From Emydura subglobosa (taxonomy: Eukaryota > Chordata > Testudines > Chelidae): a stretch of DNA of 64,000 bases. The stretch's first letter is position 1. Each line of letters opens with the position of its first letter. A program made the position numbers and the translations under genes. Under the pieces are notes generated by a model that searched no databases, had not been told where the DNA came from, and saw nothing but the letters and a program-made list of their open reading frames with translations. Of this stretch, positions 1-24,900 are shown piece after piece. The stretch covers positions 434,001-498,000 of the forward strand of contig ML679969.1 of assembly GCA_007922225.1 (NCBI GenBank). Direction: 5' to 3'.

Positions 1-2
1 TA

Positions 3-81
3 CGCAGGCACAGTGATGTAAACTGGAGAGGAACAAGGGCCCAGAGACTCAAGGAAGAGCAGCTCAGACAGTGGCTAGAGG
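3..81 (+). CDS. Possible further upstream exon of the CCDC30-like gene
   Basis: The frame starting at position 3 is open and reads coiled-coil-like residues (RLKEEQLRQWLEG) up to a good donor, G|GTGAGG, at 81/82. The composition resembles the exons that follow. However, a donor here leaves phase 1, whereas the next secure exon at 484 starts in phase 0. Either an extra small exon lies between 82 and 483 or this is a chance open segment. No convincing linking exon was found; weak AG sites at 303-304 and 315-316 would restore the phase by lengthening the next exon. Confidence 0.25.
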
Positions 82-483
82 GTGAGGGGCGCAGGGCTCT
101 TAGCTGGTTAAAGAGGAGCAGCTCTGCTGAGCAGGTGGAGTGTGTGTGGTTGGTAGGACAGAAGCCGAAGGAGAATAAACTCTGAGTGGCTGGCGCAGTA
201 GAGAGAGGAACTAGAAGTCCACAGAGACGTCGCTGTCTGTGCAGCCTCCCTGCACCAGCAGAGGTGCTGAGAAGCCATTCCCTTTGGTAGCAGAGGTGGC
301 GCAGCGGTGCCACAAGTTAACATGCAGCAGGGGTGGGAGACGCTGGCCCTGCAGACTGGACTGGAGACAAGGTGCCGTTCTCCAGCAGCCCAGGATGACT
401 TGCAGTTGCCAGCTATTAATGACAGAATCCAGCCAAAATCTGTCATTCACTCTGTGTTTAATTTGCAACCAATTTTCCCCAAG

Positions 484-12612
<12,129 letters not shown>

Positions 12613-12865
12613 GGTTGTGGGAGGAGACTTCAAGGAGATGCACTTTGCTTGGACAGTGGTGTTGGCTTCCTACTTCAGCTGGGTCCCACATCGAGTGGAA
12701 TGAATGTGTCAGATAATTGGTTAATGAATTTTGTGATATATATCAGCTGTTGTTTGAAAGCTATTTTGTAAATCACTTGCCCAACTCTAGAGTCTGTCTC
12801 ATCCTAGATCTACCTGGATTTTTTTAAATTCACAGATTTAATTCATTAAACATTTTTTTTAATGG
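12613..12865 (+). other. 3' UTR and poly(A) signal of the CCDC30-like gene
   Basis: The sequence after the stop is AT-rich. It contains ATTAAA at 12845-12850, a common variant poly(A) signal, followed by T-rich sequence. This fits the end of the transcript about 2.5-3 kb before the PPIH CpG island. The exact cleavage site cannot be fixed from the sequence. Confidence 0.5.
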
Positions 12866-14949
12866 ATGTTTTTCTTTTGGTCTTAATTCCTTGTGTGATC
12901 CAGAAATGTTCTGTTTGCTACAAACTTTCTAGATCAAAACAGAACAAAAAATTCCAACCCCAGCTTCCTCTTTTCTTCCACAGTTGGGTCTTCTCTACCC
13001 TACAAAATGTTACAGGTGTGGAGTAATGTGTACACACTCAGGTTAGCTGACGAGATGACCAGGAGTTAGCAGTCAGTATAGACCAGAACAAACAGTATCC
13101 AGTGCCATGTCAGCTAACCAGTTGGTCCATACCGCTTGACCTTTAAACCTGCCAGTGTGACACAAGCCGCTGAAATGTCTGACCAGTGACAGAGATTTGG
13201 GACACAATGTGCCACAATTAACAGATTATTGTGTTTTTTAATTATAAAGCATTTTGAGGGATGTTTCCAGATTGGCCAAGTACGGGCTGGACACACAGGG
13301 GAGTTAGGACCCCCTATTCCTCTACTTGGCTCTGCTTAGATTGTGATTCCACAGGTGAGAGAACAGGGGTTACTTCCCTGATAATACCCTACAACCAAAT
13401 GAGCAGGGAAGGGTGCAGAGAGTCAGCTGCCCTAGTGCACCAGCCAGTGAGTAGGGGATGGGCAGCTGTACAGACAGGAGTAAAATGCTCCATGGAAAGG
13501 GGGAAGTAATCGACTACCTCCCCAGAGCAAGGGAGGAGGATCTGTGACTCTGAGTTCCATGGCTGCTCCTGGAGCAGTGCAGCGATGCACTAGCCCTTAT
13601 ATAAGGCACACTGTAAAGTCCCCATATAGCTCTGTGAGTTTAATCAACTAGTTTTGTAATTAGCTACTGCTGGGGGTCAAAGGCCAAGTGGGTTGTGGAG
13701 ATGGTCCCTGCTTTGCCTCTGTGGCTGTCCCCCTCAACACCATTTATTTAGACAGGTCATGCCCACCCACCAATACCACTGACTTTAACCAGCCCTATGG
13801 CCAACAGGGAGCAGGAACCCCCATATTCCTCTGTTAAATGGCCATCTGTCCTGGATGGTTTAGACACAACCTGCATCTTGGTAGGAAGTTAGACAGATGG
13901 CACTTCTCACCTGAATCTAGGTCCCTGCAGGGCTCTTGATGCTACTACCAACTCCTTGTCGCTGGATGCTGCTGCTTCAGCAGCTCTGGGCCGTTCCTTT
14001 CTTTGCATCCCCTCCCCTCCCCTCCAAGGAGCACAGAGGTGAAGGCTGGCTGCAGGGGGAAAGCAATCAAAGGAACCCAGTGGGGCCAGTACATGTTCCA
14101 TAGGAAGTGGGGGGAGAGGGAGTGGCTCTGGGCCTGCTCCTTCCTTTTAGCTAAAACACTTGGCTCCTGGACTCCCTCCCATAGACACTTAGGAGGGGAC
14201 CAAGAGCTGCTGGAACAGTCGTCGTTTTCTCCTCCTTCCCCCACTTCTCCAGCCAGTTGCTGCTCCCTGCCCTGCATAATCTACTTCAGCAGGCAGTAGG
14301 GAGGGACAGGGAAGCAAGCTCTGCCCGAGTTCTGTGGAGCTGCACTGACCACTCACTCGTGCTGGGCATTGCATCAGCTAACCTGATTGCTCACAGTAAA
14401 TTGCTGTGCCATGAGCAAGGGCTTTCCACACCTTCCAAACAGGAAACTAGGCTGTTCTCTCCCGTTAAATATAAACATGGGCAAAAGGATGTAAGTGAAT
14501 CTTTGGGTGTTTCATTTGGCTTTGTAGTCACAACTGTGATTCTCCTAGGCCTTGGTCATCACTGACGGAGGGCTTACCTCCTTGCAGCACCTGTGTAGAC
14601 ACTGCCGGTTACTTACATGGACTATTGGCTGTCCTGTGTGTCAATTTCATGCTCTGAAGCTGGGCCTGGGGGAGCTCCCGGCTCCCCTGGCTCCAAGCCA
14701 GGCTGCTGCCCAGGCTCTGGTGAACAGGGCAGGTGTCATGTAAACATCTGCTGTGACACGCTGTGCCCCATGTACACCCTTACGGTGTGATGTGTGTATC
14801 ATTCATTTACACCCTTGCAGTGTAACTCTGCACTGTCTGGTACAAGGTGTGTGGTGTCGGGTGTTTCTGGCATGCTCACACACAGGTACAGAGCTGGAAC
14901 TCTGCAGTCACATCCCCACACGTGTCCGGCCTGGTTTGACTAGCTGCAG
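12866..14949. other. Intergenic region between the CCDC30-like gene and PPIH
   Basis: No gene is supported. An imperfect inverted repeat (CAGGTTAGCTGAC near 13040 and GTCAGCTAACCAG near 13110) is visible. A fragment at about 14590-14665 is a close match to 41130-41205, in the 'GGTCTACACT' element of YBX1 intron 2. Open frames here have no protein-like character. Confidence 0.5.
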
Positions 14950-15851
14950 ATGAACACAGATGTGCGGCCACAGCCCCGCGCCTGCACACGGACACGGGAC
15001 ACCGGACCGGCCGAGCCGCTCCTGTGAGCGCTGGGGGGGCAGGGCAGGGCCGATCTCCGGACCAGGGGCGTTGGGGAAACGCGTTAAAAGCGAAGTTGTC
15101 TTGTCGCTGGAGGCTGGGCCCCCCGGGTCCATCTTCGCAGCAGCACCGAGGACCGAGCGTCTCCCGGCGGGGGGGGGCCGGGGTCGGGGCCGGGGCCGGC
15201 CGCACAAGGCAGCGCGGTACAGCCGGGGGTCGCCGCCGCCGCCCGCCCCGTCGCGGGGTCCGAGGCCGGTTTCGTGTCGTTCCTGGTGACCAGCGCCGGG
15301 TCCGTGAACAGCCGGACAGAGCCGCGGACACCCGGCGTGTGTCACCCAGCGTCCGTGCCCGGGCCGCGTCTGACGGACACGTCGGGGGCGGAGTGCAGCG
15401 TACAGCGCCGAGCGCTGCCGTCCCGGGCCGCAGCTGGGGCTGGCGCTGTTCGCCGGCTCGGTGCGATGGCGGCCGGGCAGGGCCGCTCCCGACTCGCCGC
15501 GGGGCCAATCACGGCAGGAGGCTGATCCCGCGGGGGCGGGTCCCCGCAGAGCGGGCACGTCGGGCCAGCCACACCCCAGCATGCAGCGCGGGGCGGAACG
15601 TCACATCCGGCACGTCACAGCTGCCGCCTCCCTCCCGCGCGGCAGCGCCGGGCTCGCCCCGACACCCCCCCCCCCGCCATGGCCGGCACCGGCCGCAGCA
15701 GCGACTTTACAGCCCGCGTGTGAGGCGGACCCGCCGAGCCCCGCCCCCGCCAGTCACGCGAGAGCCGGGCTCAGGCCGCCCTTCCCGCTCCCTCGCACGA
15801 GCCGCTTTCTGCGCCAGCCCCTCCCCCGCCCGGGGCGGGGGCACGTGCTAC

Positions 15852-15863
15852 TGCGCACGCGCA
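15852..15863. promoter_or_regulatory. NRF-1 consensus palindrome
   Basis: TGCGCACGCGCA matches the NRF-1 consensus YGCGCAYGCGCR exactly. It lies 123 bp before the PPIH start codon, beside a CACGTG E-box. This is common in CpG-island housekeeping promoters. Confidence 0.55.
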
Positions 15864-15895
15864 GCTCTCTCCGCCCGGCCCGTTAGGGCCCCTGG

Positions 15896-15959
15896 TTTCC
15901 GGCCAGGCCGAGCCGAGGGCGCGGCTGGTCGGTTTCCGGTGCCGGGTTTCCGGTTCCGG
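15896..15959 (+). promoter_or_regulatory. Cluster of four ETS-type TTCCGG sites
   Basis: TTTCCGG occurs at 15896-15902, 15933-15939 and 15947-15953, directly followed by TTCCGG at 15954-15959. The reverse complement CCGGAA is the core bound by ETS factors such as GABPA and ELK. The cluster ends 26 bp before the PPIH start codon, so it probably overlaps the transcription start region. Confidence 0.5.
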
Positions 15960-15985
15960 GTGAGGGCAGCAGGCCGGAGCGGGCC

Positions 15986-18900
15986 ATGGCGGTGCTGGCC
16001 TCCAACCCCAGCAACCCGGTGGTGTTCTTCGATGTCAGCATCGGCGGCCAGGTGCGGGCGGGGGGAAAAGGGGGGGCGCGGCGCGGCGCGGGGGCGCGGC
16101 GGGGCTCGTAGCCCCGGGCGGGCGGCGCTGACGCTGTCTGTCTGTCTGTCTGTCTGTCCCCGCAGGAGGTCGGCCGCATGAAGGTGGAGCTGTTCGCGGA
16201 CGTTGTGCCCAAAACGGCGGAGAATTTCAGGTAGCCTGTGCCCCCCCCGTGCCTGTGGCCCCCCCCCGTGCCTGCGCCCCTCCCCCGTGCCTGCGGCCCT
16301 TTGCACCCCCCTTCCCCCCCGTGCCTGGGGCTCGGCCGTGCGGCAGCTCGTGGTAGGCTCCCCGTGGCGCGGCCGCCCTGCCTGGCGGTCCCAGCCTGCC
16401 CGACTGCAGAGATGTTAGGGCTGGCCCTGCACCGAGTCTGCCCGCGTGAGACACCCGCGTGATCCGCCCGCCGCGGCAGATCGACCTGCCCGTGCGCGAT
16501 CCGCCCCCTTCTTTACCCGCTTTGCTCGCATCCACCGCGCTGAGAAGCGTCATCCCTGGATTTCGTAGCCAGCGTCCCAGTCCGATGAATGGCATAGGTC
16601 AGACTCTCCCAGCCTCGGGTCAGGCTGTCTGCAGACTCAGCCAGACACATCCCTGCCTCAGCCGCACTCCGGCCATGTTTTGAGACATGTTTGGCCAGAA
16701 GCCAGACCCATGTTACCCCTTGTTACCCCTCCCCCCCACTTCTAGGAAATCCCCCACTGAGCATCCTTGCTTTCCTGCCCATCACCTGCTTCCACAGAGC
16801 CACATGCTGGGGAGGGTGGGAATGGTCATGGGTTTTGTCTAAACTCTTGTCAGACATTCATATTTGCTCTGAACTTTCCCTTTTAGCTGGTCCCCTAAAG
16901 GTAAGGGATTAGGGGTTAAGAGTTTTATCCCACATCAAGTCTCCTGTACTAGAAGTAGCCCCGCAGGTGTGATGACCGTACTGCCGTATCTCCCAGTCAC
17001 CTCCTAGGCACCAAATTCTGTGCTCTCTCCTTGTGAGATTCAGTCCACAGAGTGAGCAAAACGCAGCTGTATATTCAAACTGGCCAGGCTTACTAGTTTG
17101 TAAGAAAAGAGTACTCAGTCCAAGCTGCTACTCCGATATGCTCAGAAAAGAGGGAGTGCTCAACCATTCCCACTTGGGAGATGTGTGCATGAGTCAGAAG
17201 CCCAGCAGCCCACTCTGTTCATGTTTGCTCCTTCCTCCTTGAAGGAGGTACCCATAGCCCCTCAGCACATAACGCACACACGAGAGATGGGAACTTATCG
17301 ACTTGGCCCCCTGCTTGCTTACATCTGACTTGAGGGGGGTCTTGCACACCAGACAGCCCAGTCCCTCAAGAGGAGCAAGTGTATCCTCATCCATCACTGA
17401 CCTTCACAAAGTGCTCTCCAGTTCCATTTCTCCTGCATCTTACAAGCCCCAGGATCAAATGTCTGGTCCTATCCCTCTCCCAGCTACAGAAACAAACCTT
17501 TGGGGCTGAAAGTTACTAACATCTGTTGATTGTGCCCGCTTCTAGTGACAATGTCATTCATTCCTTCTAATAACGAACATCCTCGTTATTCCTCTTCTGT
17601 GAAATATTCAGAGTGATTAATAATTTGTGTCCTTGATTTTCAAATAGCTTTTCAAAGTGACTCACTCACTGCTGTGTTGTTTTTTCTTTTCAGGCAGTTT
17701 TGTACAGGTGAATTCAGGTATGTAGGGTCAATTTCTGCCGCCTCTGAAGCAGTAGTATGTTCAGGGAAACAGGGAGAATTATGGGCAGAGAGTAGGGAGT
17801 AGATGTGGTTGTTCCTAACCTCCTGCCAATGATGGCCTTTGTTCTTGTCACCTACACGAGTACAAAACGAAGATTCTTGGAAAACCACTCAGTTGACATA
17901 AAAATATTTTTGCTGTTTGTCTGACTGAATTGGCTACAAACTGCTGTATTGCCCAAATGAGCTATCCTCCCAAGCAGTGAAAGAAGGAGATATGTCAGGG
18001 CAGCACATAGCTGATCTCAACTTGGAGCTCTTTGGGGCTAGAGACTCCTTGGGGTTTTCATGTTGTGAGGTGCAGTAATTTCCAATGCCCTTTCTTTTTC
18101 TTTCATTGTAGGAAAGATGGTGTTCCAATAGGTTACAAAGGGAGCACTTTCCACAGGTACGTTTTTCTTCTAATGCTTAAAACAGCTTTGTGAACTACAC
18201 ATGTTCTGGAGCCTTCTTTTTAAGGACACCCTTAAACTAAGAGGCATGCTGTATGCATCAAGGATTAATAGCTCTGAATTTGTGTTTTCCTTCTGTAGCC
18301 TCTGCCTTGCACCTATAGCTTGGGTGACTCAGTGTCTCCTGTAGTCCTTGCTAGACATTCTGTTGTACTTGCCAGAGAGAAAGCACAGCCTTCGAGGTGC
18401 CTTGGTCCCAATACGCAGGCAGTACCTTCTCCTTTCTGTGAGAGTTCAGTTCCCTTTGAGTACATCACGAGATCAAACGGCCAAGGACGCCAATTCATTT
18501 TAGCTTAAACAGTGGGAAGTATTTATGTAGGTGTTTGCAAATCCTGATGCGTTTTCACTGTTGTGGGGAGTATCTATATTTTGGTGACATATTAAGCTTC
18601 TCAGGAAGTTTTTGCAGAGAGAAGTAACTACTGGTTTTTTTATTACTTCTTTAGAGTCATTAAGGATTTCATGATCCAGGGAGGTGACTTTGTAAACGTA
18701 GGTACTCTGTGTTCTTTTCCTTTCCCGAAGGATGTGGTGTGTTGCTGTCTCTCCTAGATATATATGCATTTGTTTTCTATTCATTATTTCTCCTGTGAGA
18801 AGATACTACTTGAGAAGCTTTGCTGGTGTTTTCCTGTTCTCTGTACTAGAATGAATTGGAATGTGCTAGGAAACAGATAATCTGGGGATTGGGCAAAATG

Positions 18901-21900
18901 TTTCCTCCACAGCAACTGGAACAGCATTAGCTAAATTGTCATGTACTTCTGACTTACAAAGATTCCCTTTCCTTGGCTTAGAAGTGCCACGCTCTTCTGC
19001 TGCAGTAACCGCCCTTCTGCAAAGTGGGGTTTCCATGTCCTGCGGTATGTGCCTCTGATCATGAGCAGTTCATTCCACACGATGCCTATCTTCTCCATCT
19101 CTTTTGGAGGATGTTTGGTCAGCGGGTTGAGGGTTGGATTTGATATTCATGTTTTCAAAAGAAAGTGTAATTTTATGCACTACCAGATTAACCAGTGTTT
19201 CATAAACTACATCTCACATTGGTGAAGAAAAATGGTAATTGGCTGTATAGAGAGAACCTCTGTATTTATTGGAACCGGAATTCCTACCTAAGGTGCTGAG
19301 GTGACTAAGTTTGATGTTGTTTCCCCTACTGAGCTACCTCAGAATAAAAATGTAATTTCTGCTTGAAATGTCTGGGCCTCAGGCTTTGGTAAGAGGAGAA
19401 TATTTTTTTGAAGTTTGAGGTTTATTGAGCTACTTGGGAGTTGGGAAAATTGTTATTTCTTTCACTTTGAATTATGAGGTGGCAAAATGAAAAACAGCTG
19501 GCTGTTCAAAATGAATCAATCATAAATGGTTATGCTTTGATTCTTGCTGAGCGCTCTCCCAAAACTGGTTACAGGATGCTTGCTTTAGCCATGTATGTTT
19601 CTCTGAATTCAGGTTCTTTACTCATGAGTGCTCTTATAAACCCCACGGGGACATCTGGCAACCTCCAGTAGAGGCTTAGCAAAAATTACAAACTCCAGTG
19701 ACACTTGTAACTTATTACTCTAATTAATTATTAGAGAAACAATGAACGTTGTTTGTTACAGTAGAACCTGGGAACCAACTTAGAGCAGTTGTGCTGGGCA
19801 TTGCAGACTTAGAGCAGTAGAGAGCCTCTCCCTTGAAGATCTTGCAGTCTAAACAGACCGCGCCGGGGTAGAACACAGAGCAGAGTGCACAGTGCAATAG
19901 CCGCAAACATCATGTTAGTGCCATTGTGCTTTTTTTTTTAAAAAAAACGTTCTTGGTGTGATTTAGTGAGGGAGGGTCTAAGCTAAAGAGAAGGCTGGGG
20001 GAAGGGCAGGAAAGGGGAGGGGGCTGCAGCAAACACCAGTCAGCACAGGGGAAAAGAATGTCTCATCAAAATTGGGGGGAAAATATATAATCAGTGCCGG
20101 AGGCCACTACTTAGACGGCTTCTGCAGCTGCTCTGCCAGTTTTGGCCTCTGGCAGGCTTGTTCTGCCTTACTGTTTCTTTCCCTAAGGCAACATGGTCCT
20201 ACTGCCTCCAGAGTGAATCTCCCCTGCACAGTTCTGGCAAAACTTATGTTGCTAAGGGGGAGTGTTTTTTCACACCCCTGAATGACAAAAGTTTTGCTGG
20301 CATAAGTGCTAGTGTAGACAAGGCTGTAGTTGCTGTTAGACATTGATTCCTGGTTTCCTGACTCTAAAATGTTCAGATGTTTTCAATTCTAACAAGCTGG
20401 TAAACACTGGTTTTCAAATGGTGGTCCGCTCTGAACCGGAACTCTTCTTTATCAGAGCGGTTTTGTCCGGGAATTTTAAATGCATGCACATTTTTATTGA
20501 GGTGGAATTGAACGCATGCCTTCCTCTTTCTACAGGGAGATGGTACTGGAGTAGCTAGTATATACCGGGGTCCCTTTGCAGATGAAAACTTCAAACTCAG
20601 ACATTCTGCTCCTGGTCTGTTGTCTATGGTAAGTGTCAGAAGACAAAGTAGTAGGACTAGAATGGATGCTCCCTCGTGGAGATTCTTGGCTTATCTTTTG
20701 GATTGCCGGAGTCGTCTACCGTGCATAGAACATCTGAAAAATCCTCATTTGGGGGCAGATATTGCTACTCTTACTCATGCTGAGCGGTATTGTACTCTGT
20801 GAGTAGCTCCCAGTGACTACAGGGGATCCACTAATGGCATATGGTGCTAATGAACGTGACTCAAGATAGCAGTCTGGTCCATAATTTACCCTTGTCTATT
20901 AGAATTGTTGGGGCAGGTTTAATTTGCTCTGCTTTTAGAATTGTTTGGTCTTGCATGCTTTTGCATTCCAGTAAATCTTTCTTCCCTACCTGGTTATCAT
21001 TACTAAACACCATCCCAACTAATGTTGAGTCCAAGGAATTGAAGAGCTATAGAAACAGTGTTTGGATCTCATATAATATGTACTCCATGCTTCATTTTAT
21101 AGAAACACAGCCACCATCATGAGGTACCTAGGTAGGAACATAGAAAATGCCACGTTGGACCAGACCAATAGTCTATCTAGTGCAGTATCTTGTCACTGAC
21201 GAGGTATTTCAGAGGATGATAACCCCCATAATGGACAATTGAACTGAAAAAGACTGAGCAGGACCCCATATATTCTGTGATTCTGAAGCTGCAGAATTTG
21301 TTGCAGAATGCTCCTTACTCAGGTTGAATTTAAATAACCTGTTTCTGGACCCACCTCCTGGCTGCAGCGAGAACTTTGAAAACATGAATCAGGTATAACT
21401 GATAGAGTGATGTCTTCCTGAGACAGTAGACAGCCTGAAATGACAGCTTTGAGAGGTGTGAACTGCACCACACCTCGCAGGGGGGTGTTCACTCTGAACT
21501 TGTAGAAGGCTACATAAATTTCATCATTATCTGTTTCACTGCTGATCATTTTAGCAGAGACATCCAGCTAACAGGTTTATCCTATAATCCCAAGCAGTCT
21601 TCCTAGCTGCAGAAATCTATAACTTTGCCCTACACAGATCCCTAAATTTTCAGCTTCACCTGTGGCAATTTCTATGATGCAGTAAGTATTATCAACACAG
21701 AGGACATGCCTTTCCCCCAGGAGCACAGTGTGATGTTCTAGATCTCAACACAGTATTATGCTGGCCCCAGAGATCTTTCAGAGTCACAGGAGAATCTCTG
21801 CAATTCAGCTGGCTGCACATGCTGACAGATCAGATTCAGACGATCAGTTATCGCTCTGCAGGGGCTCTGAGGCCACAGTCCCCACTGTAGCAGATGGTGC

Positions 21901-24900
21901 TTCTTGCTCTTTCCTTTGCTCTACGTATTGTGGAGCTGAGATTGAATATAGCCCAAGAGTGAAAGCTGTCTCCTGTTTCAGGAGTCTGTCTCTTGGTTGC
22001 CTCTGGCTTGAGATGTTCTGTTCCTTAACTTTGTGTTTGTTTTTGCATTTCCAATCAGGCAAACAGTGGTCCAAGTACAAACGGGTGTCAGTTCTTCATC
22101 ACGTGCTCCAAATGTGACTGGCTGGATGGAAAGCATGTTGTGTTTGGTACGTAGCTGCAGCACTGAATGATATCCTGATCACTTACCCATTCTGTGGTAT
22201 TGTCGTCTCCCATTAATCATTCCCAAGGGGAATAAGAACTTCAGTAGAAATCTGCTTTGAAACCTACTGCTGTTGTGAAACCAGTAATAATCAGCCAGTT
22301 AATAATGACTTGAGTGAGGGACAGATGGGGAGAGCGGATGCTTATGCTATCTGTTGTGGTGAAGTGGTACTGACATCAGAGTTTTCCTACTGTAATTTTA
22401 CAAAAGCGCACACCTTGTGTCACAGATTGTAAGATCTTAAGGGCAGGGACTGTGCCATCTTTTTATTGAACTAAGGGATAGCATTAGCAAAACGGGCCCC
22501 GCTCCTTACTGGGTCCTCCAGGCCCTGTACAGTATAAGTATTCAATAATAGCCTTTTTCGACTGTTCACAAACATAGCACAAATTGCATCTCCATCAGTG
22601 GGATTATTTCTAATAATTCACCTACGAGGCTGTGACTCAGTCTGCATTTCCATGCACACCCTATCTGCCAGGGAAGATGCACATTGCCTTTCCCGAAGAT
22701 AGGCCAGCCCCATGTCTGGGAAAGTTGAAGTTGTATTAATTATTAACCCGTTATCAGATCTGTAACAAACCACAAAGTGTCCAGTGGTTATAAATGGGTG
22801 AGAGACATCTCTGGGACAAAGAATGGTGCATGGAGAGTTAGCCAAGTCCAAAGCAAAGTAATCTCAGGGGTCTGAGAAGTTAGTAACCTATCATCTGTAT
22901 TTAACAACCTCAGACTACAGAAAAGGTAAATAACCTGCAGTATAAAACTAATAATCATAAATATTCTCTTTCCCTTACAGGTAAAATTATTGATGGGCTC
23001 CTCGTCATGAGAAAAATTGAAGTAAGCTTAGTTCACCACCTGTTTATGAATGCACATGCTAGATAGTCACATGTGGCAGTGGTGACACCAGTGGTGACAG
23101 GTCCATCATGCAGATTTACTTTAGAAAGACACAGGAAGTTTTGTGCCGGGCAGTTGGAGTCTCCAGTCAGTGACTGGGGAAGCTTGTTTAGATGGCCGGG
23201 TTGTGGTGCATAGGGTCCTTTCTGGAAGCCTGTTTGATTGACAAGTTGAGAACAGGAAGATTTGTTCTGTGATACTACAAGGTAATATTAAGTGGATGAT
23301 AAATTCCCAGAGTCCTTCAGTTGAAATTTAATCAATGCCTTTTAATAATCAATATAAACAAGATTTCCAAACGGTTTCCAGGTGCTGCAGAAACGCATAT
23401 CTGTGTGTTGAACAGTGAATTCCACATTTAGTATGGTGTGTGGCTGACAAACACACAGGACCTGTTAATATACTCTTGTAAGGTGTTGGGATACCACTGT
23501 GATGGATGGCTGGATACACAGAGCACCCAGTGGCATTCTGTCTGAGAGTTTGAGTGCGAATAGTGGACCCCAGAGCTGAGCCAGGAGTAGACTGCATTGG
23601 GCAGCTTAGAAAGGAATTGAGTGACACACTCAAAGAGCATTGGCCCCAGTCCAGAGTGAGGTGTGGTTTCTGAGGCTGCACCTTGTGCACCCATACTGAA
23701 TAGCTTCCCTGTCTACAAATGTGGGGTTGCTTTTCTTGGATATTGCGACCCGTCCATGTCTAGGGTAGCCACCTGAAAATGCCAAGGTCAGGGCAGGCTG
23801 TAAAAGTAGAGCAGATTCTCCCAGCACTGGTGGGTGACACTGAAGTCAGACTTCTCAACCAGCCACAAACCGTGCTTCTGATTCCCCACACTGGTTATCA
23901 AGAAGCCAAAATAAAATATACACAGCCCCCTTTACTGCATTTCAGTCTCCAGCCCCCAGTCAGCCACTAGGTCCAGTAAAGAGACCAGTTATTTAAACTC
24001 TCTGCTCTTTACCAAAAAGGTTTTTCCTGACCCCAAAGGGTCAGCCACAGCACCAGATCAATATAAGTTTGGATGTTACCCAAAATACCACGCTGCCAGC
24101 CAATCCTTTAGTAACTAAAACTAAAGGTTTATTATACAAAGAAAGAAACAAACTATAAGAGAAATGTTAAAGGATTAAAGCAATCAGACACATACAGTTG
24201 ATTTGAAAGTCCATATATATCAGGTTTCTAGAAGAATTGTGGAGTTTGCAGGTTTGTATAGTCCCTCTGGTGTACATCCAGTGCCTGGATGGGTCTCAGT
24301 CCTTTGTTTCACAGCTTCAGTTCAGTTGTAGATGAGTTGATCCAGTGGTAGACTGAAGACAAAATGGTGCAGCTGCCTTTTATGTTCTTTGGCCTTTGCC
24401 ATGCTGCTTGTGGAAATTTACAGAAATAAGATGAAGTCCAGAGTCACATGAGTAAGTCCTGATGACTCATCAGGTATATCCTTGGCTTCTCCCCCTGGGC
24501 CCCTTGTACCTGTGAATTTCTTAATGGGCCATTAAGCAGGCTAGTGCTGCAGCCATCCTGTTTGAGGTGTTGCTCAGAAACACAGTACAATATGAAATAC
24601 AGATAAAATACAGATATCCATACCTTCCATTACACCCATAAACACATGGACATAAACATTATCTTATTTAGCACATTACAACCTTTCTAACAGTATCTGA
24701 CACGGCATATCTCACATGAATTATTATGATTCTGATGTATTGATGTTAAAAAATACAATAAATTTTCCCCCTCCCCCCCATCCAGCTAGCGTGACACCCC
24801 CAACGTGAGATTGGTGTAGAAGGGAGTAATCAGAGCTCCTGAATACACCTCAGGGGCTCCCCCTTATCCAGCCCTTGTCACAGATACTATAATTAGTGTA

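Larger units (their letters stand above)
14950..16500 (+). promoter_or_regulatory. PPIH: CpG-island promoter of PPIH
   Basis: GC content and CpG density rise sharply from about 14950 and fall after about 16500, spanning the first two PPIH exons. No TATA box is seen. Close to the start codon are an E-box CACGTG (15842-15847), an NRF-1-type palindrome TGCGCACGCGCA (15852-15863) and four TTCCGG cores. A GC box GGGGGCGGG lies near 15530. This is the usual layout of a housekeeping promoter. Long open frames here on both strands are a consequence of GC-rich sequence. Confidence 0.85.

Noticed and set aside
15024..16181. A 385-codon + strand open frame, plus minus-strand frames of over 200 codons, across the PPIH promoter
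   Set aside because: The region is a CpG island with few stop codons by composition. The frame is Arg/Pro/Ala/Gly-rich, conflicts with PPIH exon 1 and intron 1, and has no domain.
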